A stretch of DNA of 64,000 bases from Carya illinoinensis (taxonomy: Eukaryota; Streptophyta; Magnoliopsida; Fagales; Juglandaceae): the NCBI RefSeq assembly GCF_018687715.1, contig NC_056754.1:13724501-13788500 (forward strand), in the 5' to 3' direction. How positions within the stretch are numbered: the first letter of the stretch is position 1; the number at the start of each line of letters is the position of its first letter. A program made the translations under genes and the position numbers. Shown here piece after piece: positions 33,456 to 47,100 of the stretch. The notes under the pieces are model-generated. The model worked only from the letters and a program-made list of their open reading frames with translations, did no database searches and was not told the origin of the DNA.

Positions 33456-33798
33456 TGTTGAGATTGTCTCACATGGGTTGTGGAATGGGCTGGTAGTCAA
33501 TTTATAAATATAAGGAAAAATCTCACATCTTGAGTTAGCTTTTAAAATTGAGAGAGACTCAAGACCACTTAACACTGGTATCAGAGCCTAAGTTTACCAA
33601 TAGTCTCTAATCTAATAATCCGTAGGAGAAATAAGTTATCACTGCTCCGACCTAAGACTCGATGTGTAAGGGAGAGATTTTTAGAATTGTCCTACATCAA
33701 TTGCAAAAGTAGCTGGTGGTCAATTTATAGATGTGAGGAAAAATCTCACCTCTTGATCTAACTTTTAAGATTGAAAAATACCCAAGACTATCCAACCA
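33456..33798 (+). mobile_element. TRIM (miniature LTR retrotransposon) with tRNA-Met primer site
   Basis: A 119-bp left LTR (33456-33574, TGTTGAG...TTAACA) and a ~121-bp right LTR (about 33678-33798) share long blocks, including GGTAGTCAATTTATA/GGTGGTCAATTTATA and GGAAAAATCTCAC. One base inside the left LTR is TGGTATCAGAGCC (33576-33588), the exact primer-binding site for initiator tRNA-Met. A purine tract AAGGGAGAGA precedes the right LTR. The core is only about 103 bp and non-coding. AAAT lies at both outer edges, a weak target duplication. Size and layout are those of TRIM elements. Confidence 0.8.
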
Positions 33799-35017
33799 AA
33801 ATAGCTAAATATAAGTCAAAATTCATAAGAGAATACAAAGTGATCTGATGCCATATTAATTGCTGATTGCCCCAGCCAAGAGCTTAGACCCTTTATTACA
33901 ATATACATATCAAGTTTTTACGAGAGTAATTGAGGCTTGTTGGGAGGATTAGTCAAGTTTATAATTCTTGTATTGATTTCTATTTTTAGTTTTGTGACAA
34001 GTTTTGTAAGAAACTACTGGCTTGTTCATTGCTTATGTGATATTCTATACCAACAAAATGAGCATATGTGGTTTAGTTTGAGAAAAAGTCCTTGCTCTTT
34101 ATAATAATTTCAACTAGTTTCAACTATACCATTAATTAATCATTTTGGATTATGGCCCCTAATGTGGCTAGCTAGGCCGGGGCATCCCATTATTGATCTA
34201 ACTCCAAAGTTTCTATATAGTTCTAGCTAGCCTATTAGGGATCTAGAGGTAGGTATTGGCCTGGTGTCCACGATTTGTTGACCTCTTGATGTATAACATA
34301 TTCATCATGAAGGCCGGTCGGATTCGCATTAGGAAAAGATCATGTATTAATTTAGGAGTCTTCACCGGCAATGACGGTGCTAATAATTAATAGTTAATTA
34401 ATTCTATAGCCTTACTGTCACTTGGTTTAGAGGATTTCCTAAATCACAAGCAAAGAGTGCTACCAAGATGTATCCAATGTCCGATGATGATCACGTGATC
34501 ATGTGATGTTCCAGAAATTTCAGATCTTTTTTTTATTTTTTCTTATTTTTATTTTAAATCTGAAATTAATAGATCCATGCAAATGGCATTGGAATACATT
34601 TGAAAGTAAAGTAAGTACAATGTCAGTACTTCTAAACTCATATTAAAAACCCAAAAAACACATTCGAAATCAGATACTCCATGCAATATTTAAAGCCCAA
34701 TTCAAGAATCCCAAGATCTCTCTTTTTCTTTCCAATAAAAACAAGAAAACAAGAATGCAGGCTTAAAAAAAATGGTAAGCAGCATGTAGACTAAAGATGT
34801 TTAAGATGAGTGGTAATGGCCTTTTAGCTATTCAATGCACGAGGCCTGGAAGAGTTTCCAGTGAAGCCTGTAGCGATATTTAGCTATAAAAGGTCATGAT
34901 CAGATCTGTCGGATGCAGAAGATATTTGCGATTTCTTCTGATCTTGTCATTTTATTTGTGTATGGGATAATTGACCCTTCTGGTTTTCATGCCCCTTATA
35001 ATCCTCCAAAAACTTGA

Positions 35018-35059
<42 letters not shown>

Positions 35060-37650
35060 GGGTTGATAAATATGCTGGTTTTATCATTTCCCAAAGCGCA
35101 AAATATAAAGTGAAGAACCAACAAGCTTTTGGCATATTGTAACTATGTTCCAAACTTGTGTAAGAACAATTTGCAAATTTCACATGGCTTGTGCACAAGT
35201 CTATGAGGCAAGTACGTACGTCAGGAAAAAAAAAAACTACGTATTGAACAAAAAAAAAAAAAAATCAAATGTTTTCTGGAGCGGATGGAAAGTTGTAAGC
35301 AAACACGTACGTATACCACCTCCCTTTCTTGTATTCGGTCCGCACCCAAAATTCCCTATTTGAACCTGTAACTCTGTAACTATATATGTTCCTCCCATCC
35401 AGTACCTCTTATATATGAGAGGATCCTAGCTAGCTAGCCTGTTTGCTAGCACCAAGGGGGAGGAGTACTCATCCCTTCTCCCTTATCGGTCTCCACCTTC
35501 CTCCGACACCATAAGATATTGGTGTATTTTCATATGTTTGCACATCTAGCCAATTTTAGCACACACATGTCCCACAATGCAATCTAGGCACCATTTTGTG
35601 TCCGATTAATGCTAGGTATAAATCTTAATTGTACAAGTCTTGTACAAGTTTTTTTTTTTATAAAAATGTAGGCTCTATAAAAAAAGAAGAAGTAAGTTTC
35701 CACATTTTTTTATTATGTGGTTCGCTTTTTTATAAAATGACTTGCAGATTTATAAATTTAAAGCTTGTATGTATCATTATCTTTCTAGCCAGACCACTAG
35801 ATATATTGGACTTAACTTACACGCACTTCATATGGTATAAAATCATCATTTATTGCAAAAGTTTAAGTTGATGAAAAGTTATAAATTTAATTATTCATAT
35901 TATATATCTTTAACACTCATCCTCATGTGTGAGTTATATTCTCACTAATTGAGTTCGTCTAACACGTGAAAAATTTAATTAAATGAAGTAGAGTGAGTCA
36001 GGGTTTAAACTCAGGATCTCTACTCTGATATCATGTAAAATCACCACTTATCCCAAAAGATTATATTGATGGGAATATGTATATTTAATTATTTCTATTA
36101 TATATTCTTAACACATTGTGACTCTTCTGATCCTAATGATAATCTCTTATAACGATGGTCTATGAACTTCAAAGCCAGCCAATAGGGGGTCCACATACAC
36201 CATTAGCCTGGTGTGAATAGTGAGTTGAGATGATTTGAAAATATGAATGAGATATTTGAGTTGAGTTGAGTTGAGATAAGATGAATTAGAAATGGTTTGA
36301 GTTAAAATATTTTATGGGATTCAAGAAAATAATAGAAAATATTGAATTAAAATATTATAAAATTAAAATATTGTTATAATACAATTTTTTTAATATTATT
36401 TTTGTCTTGATATTTGAAAAAAGTTACATTATTGTTTGTATTTTGTTTAAAAGTTTGAGAAAGTTATAATAATTATATAATGATTAGATAAAAAAAAGTT
36501 CATGAAGATTTGAAATTAAAAATTGTTTATGTTTATGCTATTTGCAAGATATTGAGAGAGATAGAATGAGCTGTTTATCCAAACCATGCCTAAATGAATG
36601 AACATTTCAAGTTAAAAAATGGTTTTTTGGTTTGTAAAAGTTTTGTTTTAATCCTTAGGTTTATGTTTTAAATATGCTTAATACTTAATTTCATAATCAC
36701 TTATTTTTATCGTTTACGGAAAAAAAGAAAAAAAGAAAGAGAGATACTATATATTGTAGAAATGAGTAAAATACAATTCTAAATCCCACACACTTCTTAA
36801 AAAAATAGGATTTATTATTAAAAAAAATTAAATTTTAAAGTAAATCACTATTAAAAAAATTTAAAAAATCACTTTTTTCGGAGGCATATATTAAGTTGGT
36901 AAATATCATTTTTTTAAATATTCATATATATATATATATATATATATATGTCACGTGATGATGGACGTGCCACTTTTAAAGAAAAATATAAAAGAATAAT
37001 TAAAAATTAAAAGACCATTTTATAGTCCTAAATGATTTTGACAAAAAAAAATAAAATAAAATCCAAAACTATAAAAAAAAAAAAAACACATTAAAAACCT
37101 CAAAATATAAAAAAATAAACAGAAACAGAAATAGAAATAAAATTAAAAAAAAATAAAAACATGCATAAGATTAAAAGAAACATGTATAAGAAAACAAAAC
37201 AAATACCATATAATTGAAAAAAAATATTAAAAAATTATATTTTATCAATATTTTAATTTTATAATAATTTTATTTAATGTTTTATTTTTTTTTTAAATTT
37301 CATAAAACATCTTCGACTCAAATAATTTTATTATTATTCACAAATTTTTCATTTCATCTAACTTTATATTATCTCAACATTGATTTTAATCTCACTTTGG
37401 AACGTCTATATTCTTACACGAGATGTTGACACTGTGAAAAAGGTTTGACCATTGAAATTATGTCACAAATATATTCTTCATTTAAATGTATTCTACAGCG
37501 GAAATGGATCAAGCGGAAAATTATTCCCAGTCCACATAAAATGAGGGGTTTTTTTTTTTTTTTTTTTGGAGTAAAATGGTTGATTTCTTTAAAATTAAAA
37601 GCTAGAACTGAATAGCCTAAATTGTTATCGCTCGCTGCCGATTCATCCCC
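33799..37650. other. Large intergenic region with repeats upstream of HDA14
   Basis: No gene is recognisable. Contents are a (CT)n run at 35021-35059, a MITE-like repeat at about 36209-36590, a (TA)n run at 36924-36949, AT-rich filler at 36700-37260, and at about 37220-37400 a sequence resembling the inverse of part of the 36.2-kb repeat. The last ~200 bp should be the HDA14 promoter and leader. Confidence 0.5.
36209..36590. repeat. MITE-like repeat with GTTTGGAT-type ends
   Basis: The left end reads TGGTGTGAATAGTGAG followed by TTGAGATGAT; the reverse complement of the right end reads TGGTTTGGATAAACAG. An internal (TTGAG)n/TGAGATAAGATGA stretch and AT-rich filler follow. This pattern resembles repeats I associate with walnut-family genomes. 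Boundaries are approximate. Confidence 0.45.
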
Positions 37651-40600
37651 ATGCAGCTTCAAGCATTCCCCTGTTCTCCATCTTCTGCTGGTAACAACGA
37701 ACAAGCTCTTACTTCTTGAGTTTTTATATGGCTGTTAAAAAAATATTAACTTTTGATTGGGGTATCTTTGAATACGTGAATAGTTTGGTGTTCCGGATTT
37801 ATGGTCATAAGCTTTTTAGGAGAAGAAAGCATAGAGTATGGTGCAGGACAACGAACAGTGGGCTCTGGTACAAATGTGATGCTGGACACTAGATTAGTTT
37901 TCTTGACAGGCTCTTGTGATTTAGTCTTGTACGTTGGACAATTATGCAATTCTTAATCCAAAATTGATAGCTTTTATCTAAGCCTAGCTTTAAATGGCAG
38001 AAGTTAGTTCAAGTATTGCAGTTATTTTTTTTATATGCAAGAATTTTACTAATATTAAAAGAAGAGTAGACACTGTCCAAGTACACAGGACATATACAAG
38101 AGGAAACACCTAGCTAGGAAGAAGTGGCGCAGTTATGAAATTGTTTGGATTAGATTTTATTACTTCTCTTTTGTGTCTCATTAATATACAAAAATTGGAA
38201 GAATTACCACTCTGTAAAAGATTCATGAACTGTGACTACCCTGATGCCAATTGCAAATTACTAGTCTGAGCACTTCCATTTCTACCTAAGACCAGTTGAG
38301 GAATATGTGCAATCCATGGTCCGATCTATTTACAGGATTTATATTGTTTGTAATGTTTTCAGATTCTGACTTCTTTGAACTGGTTTCTTTTGGTAGTTTG
38401 AGAAAGATATGGTGCTATGTTTCATGATCACCACCTTCACTGTTCACTTGTCCACTCAAGTCAATGCTCGGGGTTGGCATGAAACCTAAATTTGAGCCTG
38501 GCTTAGTTAACAACTGAATAGTTGTACAATGAGCTGGGAAAAAAAATATATTAATAGCCTATGGCACAGATTTGTGCTGTTGATGCTTTCTTGTGGAGTA
38601 CATGATCTAGGGAAGAGGTTTACAGATATTATGGTTCCCAAACTAATTTCTCTGTACTTTAATGTGGATATGGCATATCCTCACACTTTTTTGCTAGATT
38701 TACCTTTTGGAATTCTCTTGATTAGTACTTGGCAAAAAAGAAAAAATAAAACAGTCTTGATTAATGCATATGATAATGTTGTAATATCCCACAATAGTCT
38801 AGGCTTTATTGTTTTCCAGATCAAGGAATTGTGCATGTGCCAGGGAACATGTTTTTGGTGCGGCATCATTTATACAAGTGGAAGAGTCATTTTAGAATTG
38901 ATGCGGATGGAAAATTTGTGGAGGATCAATTTTTCCCAAAGAATTTGAGAAGTGGAAGGAGATTTTTAAGAAGTATTGGAGCTTCCATTACTTGTTCAAA
39001 TGGTATAGGGAAGGATCCGTATATTCCATCTAATGAAAAGATCAGTGATGCAAGGCTGATTTATGCTGTAGCTCCTGCCATGGGTCATAACCAGGTGTGT
39101 AGCTGTTTTATATCAAACCCTAATATGCTGAATAATATCATACAAGCAGAATATACGATCCCTATTCTGCAAGTTATCTCAAGGATTTCAAATATATCCA
39201 AGCAATTGGTATCCGATTGAAAGATAGAAAGAGTAGATTCACATCCCCTACTTGCTGAAAGCACAAATGGAATGGCTGATCATCATTGTAGGAAGTTTTT
39301 AAGACCTCACTAATCAGCCTCACACTTGTTAATTACTGTCATCATTATTTGCCCATATTCTTTGGACTACTAACTCTCTTAAAAAGCTATTTAGCTTCTG
39401 AAATCAATAAAGTTATGTTATAGTTTGTATGTAAAATTTTTCAAATAAGAAAAATACTGCTCTGGGAAATCGGATGATTATTTTGTCATTTCAGAAGTTC
39501 CATAGGTCTTTTTGGTCCAAAAATTACCTGATCACCTCTTTGATCCTTCATTGCCTTGCTGATCCAGTGGCCAAGAAAGAGTAATTCCAGCTAAGAACCA
39601 TTGATATGGCTTCTTTTTCCTGCTTTGCTGAGAGGGCTGGAACATGATACTCAGGGTTCTACTTCTAGTGAATGAAAAATAACAATTAAATCATGGAGGC
39701 TTTTCACTACAAACTAGTTGAGGTTACTTATCCATTTTCTTGTTAAAGAGGACCTGAACTGGGATTATATTCGTAGATCAGATTGTGTAGATTATGGAGT
39801 CTTCATGCCTTGTTGAGAGCTCTTTCAAATAGCATCAGTGTTGGAAGTATTCAATTACAATGAAGTTTCATATGCATGTTTGTACTTTCAGAGGAAACGG
39901 ATGGAGTGAAGAAAAGAAGAGAGAATGATATATTTATTTCATGTGGATTTCGAGCTCGCTTCAATTAGTAATAAGAAATTCCAGTTCTTTTTTTCTTGAG
40001 CATACAAAGGAACATAGGAGGAAAGAGATCTTTTGATGCAACTGGCTCTCAAGCTTAATCGCTTCAGTTTGTAGTTAAAATAAGTAATTTCATCTTCAGT
40101 TTTTTTTTTTAGCATACCGATCCTATTACCTATTATTATATTATCAGTCATGGTGTTACTTATTTGTTTGAAGTTGAGTATATACCTCTAATTGTACTCT
40201 GGGTGTATAACTGCTAACAGGAATCACATCCAGAATCTCATTTTAGAGTTCCTGCTATTGTTAATGCCCTTGAGAAGATGGAAATGACTCCGAAGGTATT
40301 TATTTTAGAGTCCCTGCAACTGCTAGGCCTCATAAACTGTGTGGACTTTGATGATTCCCTAGTTATTTTTGAGTTTCATGCCTGAATTATTTTTCTTCAG
40401 TATTCGTAGGCTTTAACAAGTTTGAATAACAAACTCCATAAGCAAGAGTATAGATGCAAATTAAATGAGAGCATTGAGAAGCTGTTGGCCCAATTATAGG
40501 CTTTATTTCTCTTGGCAGTTGCTATAGATTATAATGGGCTAAGCTTTTATGATTTTCTTGCATCTATTTCTTGCTCTTGATTAGGTGTTTTTCTCTTATA

Positions 40601-43600
40601 CAAGTCCCGTATACTTGGGTTACCCTTATTTATTCATTTATATTAATAAAAATTTCTTTTACCTATAAAATAAAAACTGATAACAAGATGGTGTTGATGG
40701 TCAACGACGGAACCATGGCCTCCAACTTTCAATTTTCATCTCTATAATTAATTAGCCTTTACATACAAGGAGATTATGATTTTAAATTCAGAGTGGCATG
40801 CGTACAACTCAGATTTTGTGGATTGTCTAGGCGTTCTATAGATATGTGTTTACATCCCTTTTTAGCTTCACCTATGCGACTTATCACCACACTGTCTACA
40901 AGAACGTTTTTTCCTCTCTCCCATATATTGCCTACGTTTTTTCCTCTCTTCCATATATTTCTTTAAGTTTTTCTTGCCTTCACAACTCAATTTCCCTGAA
41001 AAGATTGCTATATTTTCACTCTTTCTATGCACAAAACCCAACTAAAGATGAATACCAAAGACATGGTCGAATCTTATCTTCAGAAAGGAGTGAGTGTAAT
41101 GGGTGGGTGAGGACGTCTCCCATTCTGTATCCTCTGAGACTGGAGAAAAGCTCAATCTTTTCTATTTTTGTTTCTGGAAAATGAATTATAATTATAATGA
41201 TAATTTGGATAAGACAATTTCTTGTTTGTATATGCTTAATCGTGCTCTTTTGTATAACCCAGTTCCGTGGCTCAGAGATTATTGAACTTCAGAGTTTCAA
41301 GCCGGCTTCAGTAGATGATATTGCAAGTGTTCATGCCAGAGCCTATGTGTCAGGCCTTGAAAAGGTAGCATCAAAGTTTGATATCTTAGTTTTTCCGGTT
41401 CTGTTCCTTGTATCAGACTATAATGTGTCAAAAAAGGGCCTAATTTTATATGGATTCAAGGAATGGAAGGGATCTGATGCCATATGCTCTTTGCCTTTTT
41501 GTTTTTTTTTTTTTTTTTTTTTGTCTGTACTGTCTAGCTTCTAGTGTTCTTTCTGCATCTTCTATTTTGTTGAATAGTTCAACTTTATTAAAGAGCATAA
41601 GAACAGCACCCGGGTACATGAGAAGTATACAATTATCCTGCATATACTTTTTTTGTATATATTTCCAACTTTTAACTTCACAAAAGTTCATAAAAGTTTT
41701 TTTACCTATAACAAAAAAAGAAAAAAAAAATGTACGGTTACTTATCAAAAGAAAAAAAAAAAAAAAAAAAAGTTTTGTACGGTTACATTTCAGAACCTTT
41801 ATTTTGTCATTTAGAAGCAAAGTGATGAAATATTGTTCAAATAAAGGATACATTAGATTTTTTTCTTGATAACTAGCTAAGCAAAGCAATAACTCTCTTG
41901 AATTGGCATTCAGTCCAAAGAATGGAGGAAGGATGCCATATGTTGATGGCGAGCTTGAGAGTTGGGACTTACTAAAAGTGAATGTAGTAACTAGTCTAAA
42001 AACTAGTGTAGTAATCACAAGCATTTTGAATGCCAATAGGTTCCCACCAATATCTAGTATTGAATCTTCATATCTTTTGATTGGTTCATATATTAGTAAT
42101 GCTACTCATGGTCACAGGAAAGCCTAGAGAGAATCTGCCTGACGATATGTGATTCTGTTGATCATAAATGAGCTTACTTGATTTATCCAAGATACATTCC
42201 TTTAGGTTAGGTTATTTGTGGATGATGTGTTAATTGATAGGTTCACGAGTCTAGATTGGAAGCCAATTCTAAGATGTGAGTTTCATAAATATAAAAATGG
42301 ATATGAGGGGATAGTAGAAAGTAATGGTCGTTAGATACTGAGTTGCATTAATAATTCATAAAGTATAGAATATAGATACAGAAGGAAAGGTAACCACTTG
42401 GCAGAATGAGGAGAAGAACATGGCCCATAGAATTAGAGAAAGATGAGAAGTTAGATATGACTGTTGCAAAGACCTACTATTCTCTATGGTATCTTGGACT
42501 ATTAAGAGGTGTCGAGCAATATGGTGGGAGACTCCTGGAGGAAGAGAGGTACTTACCTAAGAGAAAATATTTTCTCCTAGAGTGGTTGGATACTCTATGT
42601 ATCATCTCTTCAAGACATTAACCATATTATAGAGGTGACTTTTTGAGTATTCTTAACATTGAGTCGTAGAGTTTTTGGTTGCTCCTTCTATTATTGACTT
42701 TTCTAGTTTTCAAATATCTGACTTCCACAAAGCCCATGCTCCATTGTTTCGTCCACATTCCCTATACAGTACATATTGGTATGTTAAGCTGGTGCTCTGT
42801 AAATATCATATGCTCATATAGTACATAGAACAACCTGATATGAATCAGGAAAATTTCCTTTACTAAAGTTCTATATGATTTTCTCGGTGTGTGTTTATAG
42901 GCTATGGATCAGGCTTCTCAACAGGGTATTATATTCATTGATGGTTCTGGACCAACATATGCAACTGCCACTGTAAGTGAATACTTTGGATGTTTGTTCT
43001 TTTCCATCTTGAGCCTGCGTTTATTTAGAGATTTCTGTTCTAGAAGTTGCAGGTCATCATTAATTGATGGTATCCTGAACAGATCCAACTTTTTTGATCG
43101 GCAAGAAATTTTTGTTAGAAAACGCTGAGGGTACAACCAAGTGCACTGGGTGCGTACAAGAGAGATGCCTATCCTGAAGGACAAAAAGATACAAGAAACC
43201 ATGAAATTGTAGCCCATTAAAGCCTTTTGAGGCTGTCCATAGGAAGACAGTATAGAAAAAGAAAGTTTTGAGCTCTTCCAATGTCTGTTCACAGTCCTCA
43301 AAGATTTATGATTCATTTCTTTCTAGATACACCAAATGAGGCAAATAGAAACCATCTCCCATATTGTTGCAATATGTGGGCTTCCACCCAACCTTCTCCA
43401 GGATTAAATAGGTCCACAATTTCTTCTTGGCAATACCCCAGCCAAATCAACCCGACTGAAGATGTCACTCCACAAGGCACAAACAATCTTGCAATGATGT
43501 AAAAGATGATCAACAAACTCATCATTCCTATTACACATGAATCACAGGTCAAAAAATTAGGCATCTGTTCATTTTAAAATTCAATGATGTTTCTTCTTAA

Positions 43601-44051
43601 CCTAGAAAAGCTGATCCAAACATTCTCTATCTAGAAAATGTATCTGCAGTTAAAAATATAATGGAGCTCAAATAGGAAATGTGGTTAAATTGATGAACTT
43701 TACTTCTTTTTTCAGTATGAATTGAGTTTAAATTTATGATCAATCCCTAGAAAAGTGAATATTTTGAATAGAATATATTAGAATTATGTTGGGAAATAGG
43801 GAAAAAAAAAAGAAAAAAATACCTGGTGAAGATATTAAAAGGAAAATGAGTTAAAACTGTACTGCCATATGGTTTGACAATCAAACTTCATAAGCTGATT
43901 CAATATCCCTAAATTTTATTGAAATATTAACTTTCAATTGTATTGCAGTCATGCTTTGGCAACTAACTCTTGAGGGGCTTTTGTCATGGTCCCTTGAAAT
44001 CATTGGGATAAAAAAAACTCACGCTTTACCAATATGTAATTGTATCTTTGT

Positions 44052-44101
<50 letters not shown>

Positions 44102-47100
44102 CTTGTGTGGAGAAACCTAGAACACCAGTGATTTTTTACCCTTAAAGAAGCATGCACTCCAATATCAAAGGGAGCTCAGAACTAGCTTCTTGTGATGCAC
44201 AATTCTTTAAAGGAGATGGAAATCCAACTTGTTGAGTTGAAGATAGTGATAGCTTTCTTGTCTATGAAAATAGACTTGCTTTCAGCTAGAGGCAACAGGG
44301 TCATAAGAAACAAGACTAAGATAGGCCCAAATCCTTTAAACTCAGATAAAGGAAAACGGAAAATCGGATTCGGCCATGTCCCTATAACCAAATCTAGGAG
44401 AGTGTGGTGGGTCAAAAGGAAAACCGGGTTATTTGAAGTGGGTTCTACGTCGGGTATTGGCATAGAGACATCCCTATTGGAATGCCCTTCGCTACAGGTA
44501 ACACAGGATAGACCGATAGTTGGTGTTACATCCTTGGTCAATGTTCCCAAAGAAACTATGGCTCCCACATCGGAGTTGAAGGAAAATGATGTAATGTTGA
44601 GGTCTAAAGGAGATGTAGGATCCACTGAAGTTGCACATAAAGGGTCGCCAGAGGTGAAGGGACTTGCTGCCAACCCAGAATCTCCAATGGGGACCTTGAC
44701 CTTACCATTGGAGAGAACCAATGGAGTTGCTAAGGATGCACGGGATTTGAATATAGGTTTGTCGTTGGTGCCTTGTGTGGAGGAATGTCTAGAGTCAGGA
44801 ATGCAGTTGGGTACGTTGGGTACTGTGTTTGGGGATAATGTTGTTCCCCTAGTTTCTCTTCCTCCAATAACAAATTAGGTTCTGCCTAAAGTTAACGAGA
44901 TTCAGCATATCGTGAGGTCTTCACATGGAGGATGTGAAGACCAATTTAAAGAACTACTCACTGCGATTGAGGCAAGCCACATGCTTGAAACCAAATGAAG
45001 TTTCAAGAAAAACAAGGAGTTACAGCGTCTTTCTTGGGCAATCAACTATGACTCTAATGTGGTAGCTCAAGTCGAGGGAAGTCTGTCAAATTGGATTCAA
45101 TACCTCCTTAGTGAGGATTTCCTTTCATTACATAGGCACAAGTGTGCAAGATACAAGGCTGGAATCAAGCCTAAATTACAGGAATTAAATCTATTTACAA
45201 GAAATGAAACTATGACTAGGTACAAAATCTGTCTAACTATGGAACTGCTGCTATCTAAATAAGGAAGTATATATATACAACTCATAAAAGATAAATAAGG
45301 AAATAGGAAACGTATCATGCTGTCATTCCCCCTCAAATTGATGCTGGTTGGTCAAGAATCATCAATTTGCCCACTAGAAACTGATGACGTTGTCGTGTCA
45401 TGGCCTTAGTAAACACATCAACGATCTGGAGGTAAGTAGAAACATGAGGAAGAGAAATGATACGAGTGTCCAATACTTCCTGAATGGAATGACAGTCCAC
45501 CTCAATGTGTTTCGTATGTTCATGAAAAAGGGGATTGGCAGCAATTTGAATGGCACTAGTGTTGTCAACATGGAGAGGAGTAGGATCAGACTGAGCACAA
45601 CCAAGCTCAGAGTCCACGAAGCCAAAGAATCTCAGAACAAGTAGCAAACATCGCACGGTATTCGGATTCGGTGGAAGATTTGGAAACACGTTCCTGTTTC
45701 TTACTCTTCCAAGAGATCAATGAGTCACCAAGAAACATGCACCAGCCTATAATAGAGCATCGCGTATCAGGACATCCCTCCCAATCAGCACCACTGTAAG
45801 CCACAAGACGAAGAGAAGTCCCAGTAGGAAAGAACAGGCCACGGCTAGGAGAGCCGTGAAGATATCGAATAACACGACGAACGGAAGCAAAATGTAGATG
45901 ACGGGGAGCCTGCATGAACTGACTAACCTGCTGGACAGCAAATGAAATATCAAACCGAGTAATAGTCAAATAGTTTAGGCTCCCCACTAACTGTTGATAC
46001 AGAGTAGGATCGGAGAGGAGATTAGCCTAGTCCTGACGATACAGAAGAAGTATCCTGAAGACCAGCCAAAGTAATCAGATCTCGAGTATATTTATGCTGA
46101 TTTAAAAAAATGCCAGATGGATCAGTACGAACTTCCAACCCCAATAAGTATATAAGAGGACCAAGATCCTTCATATGAAATGAAGCTTGAAGATGCTGCT
46201 GCAGTTGGGTGATCAAGGCAGAGTCTGTTCCAGTAATAACAATATCATCAACATAAACCAGAAGAAGAACAATGCCAATAGATGTCTTGCAGAAAAATAA
46301 AGAAGAGTAATATTGACTCTGCTTAAAAGAAAATTGAAGCAAAGTGGAGCGAAATTTATCAAACCATGCTTGAGGAGCTTGTTTCAATCCATATAATGAG
46401 CGTTTCAACTTACAGACATCCGAGGGAGAAGAAGAGAACAAACCAAGTGGAATGGTCATGTATATCTCTTCTTTAAGATCGCCATGAAGAAAGGCATTTT
46501 TGACATCCATTTGATGAAGAGACCAACCTTGGGAGGCAGCAACAGAAAGTACAGTCCGCACCGTAGTCATCTTGGCCACTTGAGCAAAAGTCTCCTCATA
46601 TTCCACCCCATACTCTTGCCTATTGGCAAGTGCAACCAAACAGGCCTTATACCGATCTAGAGTCCTGTTAGAACGCAACTTGATAGAATAAACCCATTTA
46701 CTACCAATGGCTTTTACCTGAGCAGGACAAGGGACAACATCCCATGTATGATTATCCCAAAGAACTCGAAGTTCGTCGGCCATTGCCACACGCCAACAAT
46801 CACGTTTAGCTACCTCAGAATAACCTGACGGAATGGGAATGGAAGACAAAGAAGTATGAAGAGAGGTAGGGGTGTACAAGAAACCGTGGAACCGGCCATG
46901 ACCGACTCAGACCGGCCGCCGGAGGCCGAAACCACCAAGGAACCGGTCGGCGGGCGGCAACGTTTAAGCAAAACCGACTATCGTCGGTTCGGTCGCGGTT
47001 TGAGGCTGGCTCAAACTGCTGAACCGGCCGATATAATAATACTTTTTTTTTTTTAATTTTATCAATATTAAACGACGCCGTTCCACTTAAGTTTAACGAC

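Noticed and set aside
34815..34900. Imperfect inverted repeat (GGCCTTTTAGCTA against TAGCTATAAAAGG), possible microRNA hairpin
   Set aside because: Pairing is short and imperfect and no known mature microRNA is recognisable.
41446..42036. 196-residue minus-strand frame inside an HDA14 intron
   Set aside because: Made largely of poly-A/T encoded Lys/Phe runs. It is intron sequence with retroelement debris.
43951..44145. Frame with long Arg-Glu repeat
   Set aside because: The repeat is the translation of the (GA)n microsatellite at 44055-44097.
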